DNA of 64,000 bases from Pseudomonas frederiksbergensis. GTDB taxonomy: Bacteria > Pseudomonadota > Gammaproteobacteria > Pseudomonadales > Pseudomonadaceae. Position 1 is the first letter of the stretch; the number at the start of each line of letters is the position of its first letter. The position numbers and the translations under genes are program-made. Location of the stretch: contig NZ_JQGJ02000021.1 in NCBI RefSeq assembly GCF_000802155.2, positions 1 through 64,000 on the forward strand, given 5' to 3'. Shown here piece after piece: positions 62,233 through 64,000 of the stretch. The notes beneath the pieces were generated by a model. That model worked only from the letters and a program-made list of their open reading frames with translations. It was not told where the DNA came from and ran no database searches.

Positions 62233-62485
62233 AGTCAGCCGCCTCCTGGACATGGTGCTCGACCACGGTGGCGTGACGTTGTGCGCGCCGCAGCATGGCG
62301 CGCGCATTGCATTCTGCCCGGTGATCGCTGGCTGTCGCGCTGGTATAAATCGGCGGTAAGCCCGGCTTGACCAATTTCAAGTGCCCGCCAGGTGTTCGGG
62401 AGACATTCCAACCCTCGCTCAGGGCATGTTCAATCAGCGGAAGGAGTCGCTTGTGGCCACGGGCCAGTTCATGGGCGTTCGACAT
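62225..62485 (-). CDS. HicA-like small protein in parAB operon
   Basis: 86 residues (MSNAHELARGHKRLLPLIEHALSEGWNVSRTPGGHLKLVKPGLPPIYTSATASDHRAECNARAMLRRAQRHATVVEHHVQEAADYD). The stretch ALSEGWNVSRTPGGHLKLVKPG recalls the double-stranded-RNA-binding-like fold of HicA toxins, with the histidine in place. No HicB partner is seen, so toxin activity is doubtful; a nucleic-acid-binding role is possible. It overlaps parA and parB on both sides. Confidence 0.65.
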   Translation of the reverse strand: MSNAHELARGHKRLLPLIEHALSEGWNVSRTPGGHLKLVKPGLPPIYTSATASDHRAECNARAMLRRAQRHATVVEHHVQEAADYD

Positions 62486-63332
62486 GAGAATGTCTCCCCT
62501 CACACTTCCCGGTGACCAGGGCGAACTGTTCCTGCCATTGCGGGCACAGTTCGCTGGCCAGCCCGCGGACAATGTCCAGTGCGGCTGCCGCGACTCGGCC
62601 AGTGGGCCGTCGGTGCTCAACCCTATGGACCGGCAAACCACGCGTTGCCGCTCGGGGAAATGCCTCGATCGCGGGGATCTCGGTACGCAGGACGTGAACC
62701 CCTTCCTGATCTCGGTAGATCAAACGCAGTGTCTGTTGGATCAGCTTTGCATTGGCTGACACCGCGGGTACGCGGTTGAGCAGGAGATGAAGGTGTGGCG
62801 GGTTAATGCCCAAATGCCTATAGGGGGCGATGTCTTCGATGAGCTGCAGAGTGCCTCGGCGCATTTCACGCGCGGCGAGGATCTCGGGGGTTACGGGCGA
62901 GACCGCCTGCTCGGACGCCAGCACGGCCATCTCGAGCAGCACACTGCGAGCGCCTTGAGTATCGAGTAGCACCAGGTCGTAATGCGGCTGTAACACCGGT
63001 AGCAGGTGCCGCAGTCGAAGCCGCCCATCCGGGGCATGCAGCAAGAGGGTGTTTAACTGTCGATGCGCGTCATTGGACAGAATCACGTCCAGCCGGTCTA
63101 TGACGGTGCGCGATACCAGCCGCGCAATGTCGCGCTCGTTGAATGCCAGCAGCTCATAGATCCCGCATGGCGCGCGACGGGCAAGCTCGTAGTAGGATGA
63201 CAGCGTCGGCTGCATATCAAGATCGAGCAGCAGAACCCTTAGGCCGGCATCGGCAATAAAGCCGCCGAGGTTCGCGGCTACGGTGGTTTTTCCTACGCCG
63301 CCTTTGGTCGAGATAACAGAAATCACCTGCAT
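62469..63332 (-). CDS. parA: ParA-family partition ATPase (Soj-like)
   Basis: 287 residues. Deviant Walker A ISTKGGVGKTTVAANLGGFIADAGLRVLLLDLDMQPTLS at the N-terminus, then YDLVLLDTQGARSVLLEMAVLAS as Walker B. The family member Soj is required for PAPI-1 maintenance (known). Start at 63332 is preceded by a GAGGAGC site. Starts the par operon after alpA. Confidence 0.93.
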   Translation of the reverse strand: MQVISVISTKGGVGKTTVAANLGGFIADAGLRVLLLDLDMQPTLSSYYELARRAPCGIYELLAFNERDIARLVSRTVIDRLDVILSNDAHRQLNTLLLHAPDGRLRLRHLLPVLQPHYDLVLLDTQGARSVLLEMAVLASEQAVSPVTPEILAAREMRRGTLQLIEDIAPYRHLGINPPHLHLLLNRVPAVSANAKLIQQTLRLIYRDQEGVHVLRTEIPAIEAFPRAATRGLPVHRVEHRRPTGRVAAAALDIVRGLASELCPQWQEQFALVTGKCEGRHSHVERP

Positions 63333-63368
63333 GGCGTGCTCCTCTTTGGTAAGGAATGGGGAGCTCAG

Positions 63369-63581
63369 TCAGGCGCGTTCTTTAAGACGGTCAGTGATCC
63401 ACTGGTCGATCTCAGCGGAGTCCCAGCCAACGGCACGGACGCCAAGTTTTATGGCTTTGGGGAATTGTCCCGCCTTCATGAGGCTGTAAAGATAGGCACG
63501 CTTGAAGCCTGTCTTTGCCTCGACTTCAGGCCGGCGGAGAATGCGCCGCTCCGTAATCGGAGCCGAGTTCTGTTCAGACAT
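63369..63581 (-). CDS. alpA: AlpA-family transcriptional regulator
   Basis: 70 residues with a MerR/excisionase-type winged HTH (ERRILRRPEVEAKTGFKRAYLYSLMKAGQFPKAIKLGVRAVGWDSAEIDQWITDRLKERA). AlpA proteins activate prophage or ICE genes. Start at 63581 is set by AAGGAG; an in-frame GTG three codons earlier is less likely. It lies 36 bp upstream of parA and likely opens the maintenance operon. Confidence 0.88.
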   Translation of the reverse strand: MSEQNSAPITERRILRRPEVEAKTGFKRAYLYSLMKAGQFPKAIKLGVRAVGWDSAEIDQWITDRLKERA

Positions 63582-64000
63582 AATGGTCACTCCTTAATGC
63601 TCAGTGGCACGTGTTGGGCGTGACCCGTATTGAATCGATGTCACCCCTGACGCACATCAAACAATAGGATTGTGCTGACCGTCGTATTCATGCTTCGTCA
63701 TTGAAGCTAAGGCTGCGAGGCGAAGCATTGCGGCCAACGCTATCCGTGGAACTGACACTGTTAAAAGGTTCGGCGTCTTGATAAATAGTCCGTCTGGCGG
63801 ACGCTCGCTGTTTAATCTATGCGCGAGTGAGCGCGACATTTTCTATCATGCGGGCGACAAAAAATGTCCGTCAGTAACGGTAGGTTGCGATTGACAAGCG
63901 CTACAAGCTAGCGCGCTTGTGCATGAGCCGGTGCACACCAAGAATTCAAAGGCTATCCCCATTATCTCGCGACGATGAAGGGAATATTTGGGTCGTGCCC
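63582..64000. promoter_or_regulatory. alpA operon upstream region
   Basis: No gene is seen. It contains AAACAATAGGATT at 63659-63671 (shared with the T4SS operon leader), a perfect ACAAGCGC/GCGCTTGT inverted repeat (63894-63901 / 63913-63920, operator-like), and AT-richer stretches suited to promoters. It may hold divergent promoters; the ICE end or next gene lies beyond the window. Confidence 0.5.

Overview
The window is high-GC pseudomonad-type DNA (Pseudomonas sensu lato, inferred from protein character and the ICE family). Most of it is the body of an integrative and conjugative element (ICE) of the PFGI-1/PAPI-1/ICEclc class. This class carries a MobH-type relaxase and an MPF-G (genomic-island type) secretion system. 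Names such as 'PFL_47xx' or 'TIGR037xx' are recalled family assignments made by reading the proteins, not database results.

Layout. (1) 1-17.66 kb is a zone of broken mobile DNA. It holds a chemoreceptor gene between insertion-sequence ends, a decayed IS1182 element, a truncated phage lysis cassette (GH19 endolysin, Rz, Rz1), a decayed IS66 element with a pRiA4b ORF-3-type passenger gene, a second IS66 tnpB split by a group II intron, an IS3 remnant, a chromosomal-looking fatty-acid block (acyl-CoA dehydrogenase, broken permease, acyl-CoA synthetase), and remnants of IS30, Tn3, IS110 and IS5 elements. A near-identical ~134-bp IS5-family fragment occurs directly repeated at 3.5 kb and 17.5 kb, bracketing the 14 kb between them. 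(2) 17.66-43.0 kb is the conjugation module, almost all on the minus strand: MobH relaxase, TraG, the PFL_4711/4710/4709 group, RadC, a DsbA-like protein, a VirB4/TraC ATPase, small pilus and channel proteins, TraD coupling protein, lytic transglycosylase and PilL-N lipoprotein. Two toxin-antitoxin modules sit inside it on the plus strand: prlF-yhaV next to the relaxase gene and hipBA in the middle of the T4SS genes. (3) 43.2-50.8 kb is an accessory stretch of small ICE genes (DUF932, DUF3577, DUF3085, a broken PAPS-reductase-like gene, several unknowns) separated by long structured leaders. (4) 50.8-63.6 kb is the maintenance and replication module: TopB, a large GHKL-ATPase/HExxH protein, SSB, DUF3158, PFL_4669, a tandem ~100-bp repeat array, a frameshifted STY4528-type replication protein, DUF2857, ParB, a HicA-like small protein, ParA and AlpA.

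How it works together: AlpA is a candidate activator of the maintenance operon. ParA/ParB, the Rep-like protein, SSB and TopB would maintain the excised circle. MobH would nick the DNA, TraD would pass it on, and the VirB4-driven T4SS would deliver it. No integrase or att site is visible. The relaxase end, where an integrase is usually found in this family, runs directly into IS debris, so the element may be immobilised or rearranged there.

Main observations: a three-hairpin leader motif present in three diverged copies with compensatory base changes; a four-copy ~100-bp array with a 17-bp palindrome next to the Rep gene, and a related palindrome upstream of topB; an unusual GHKL/HExxH protein; a 13-bp motif shared upstream of the two main operons; and many single-base frameshifts outside the intact T4SS core.
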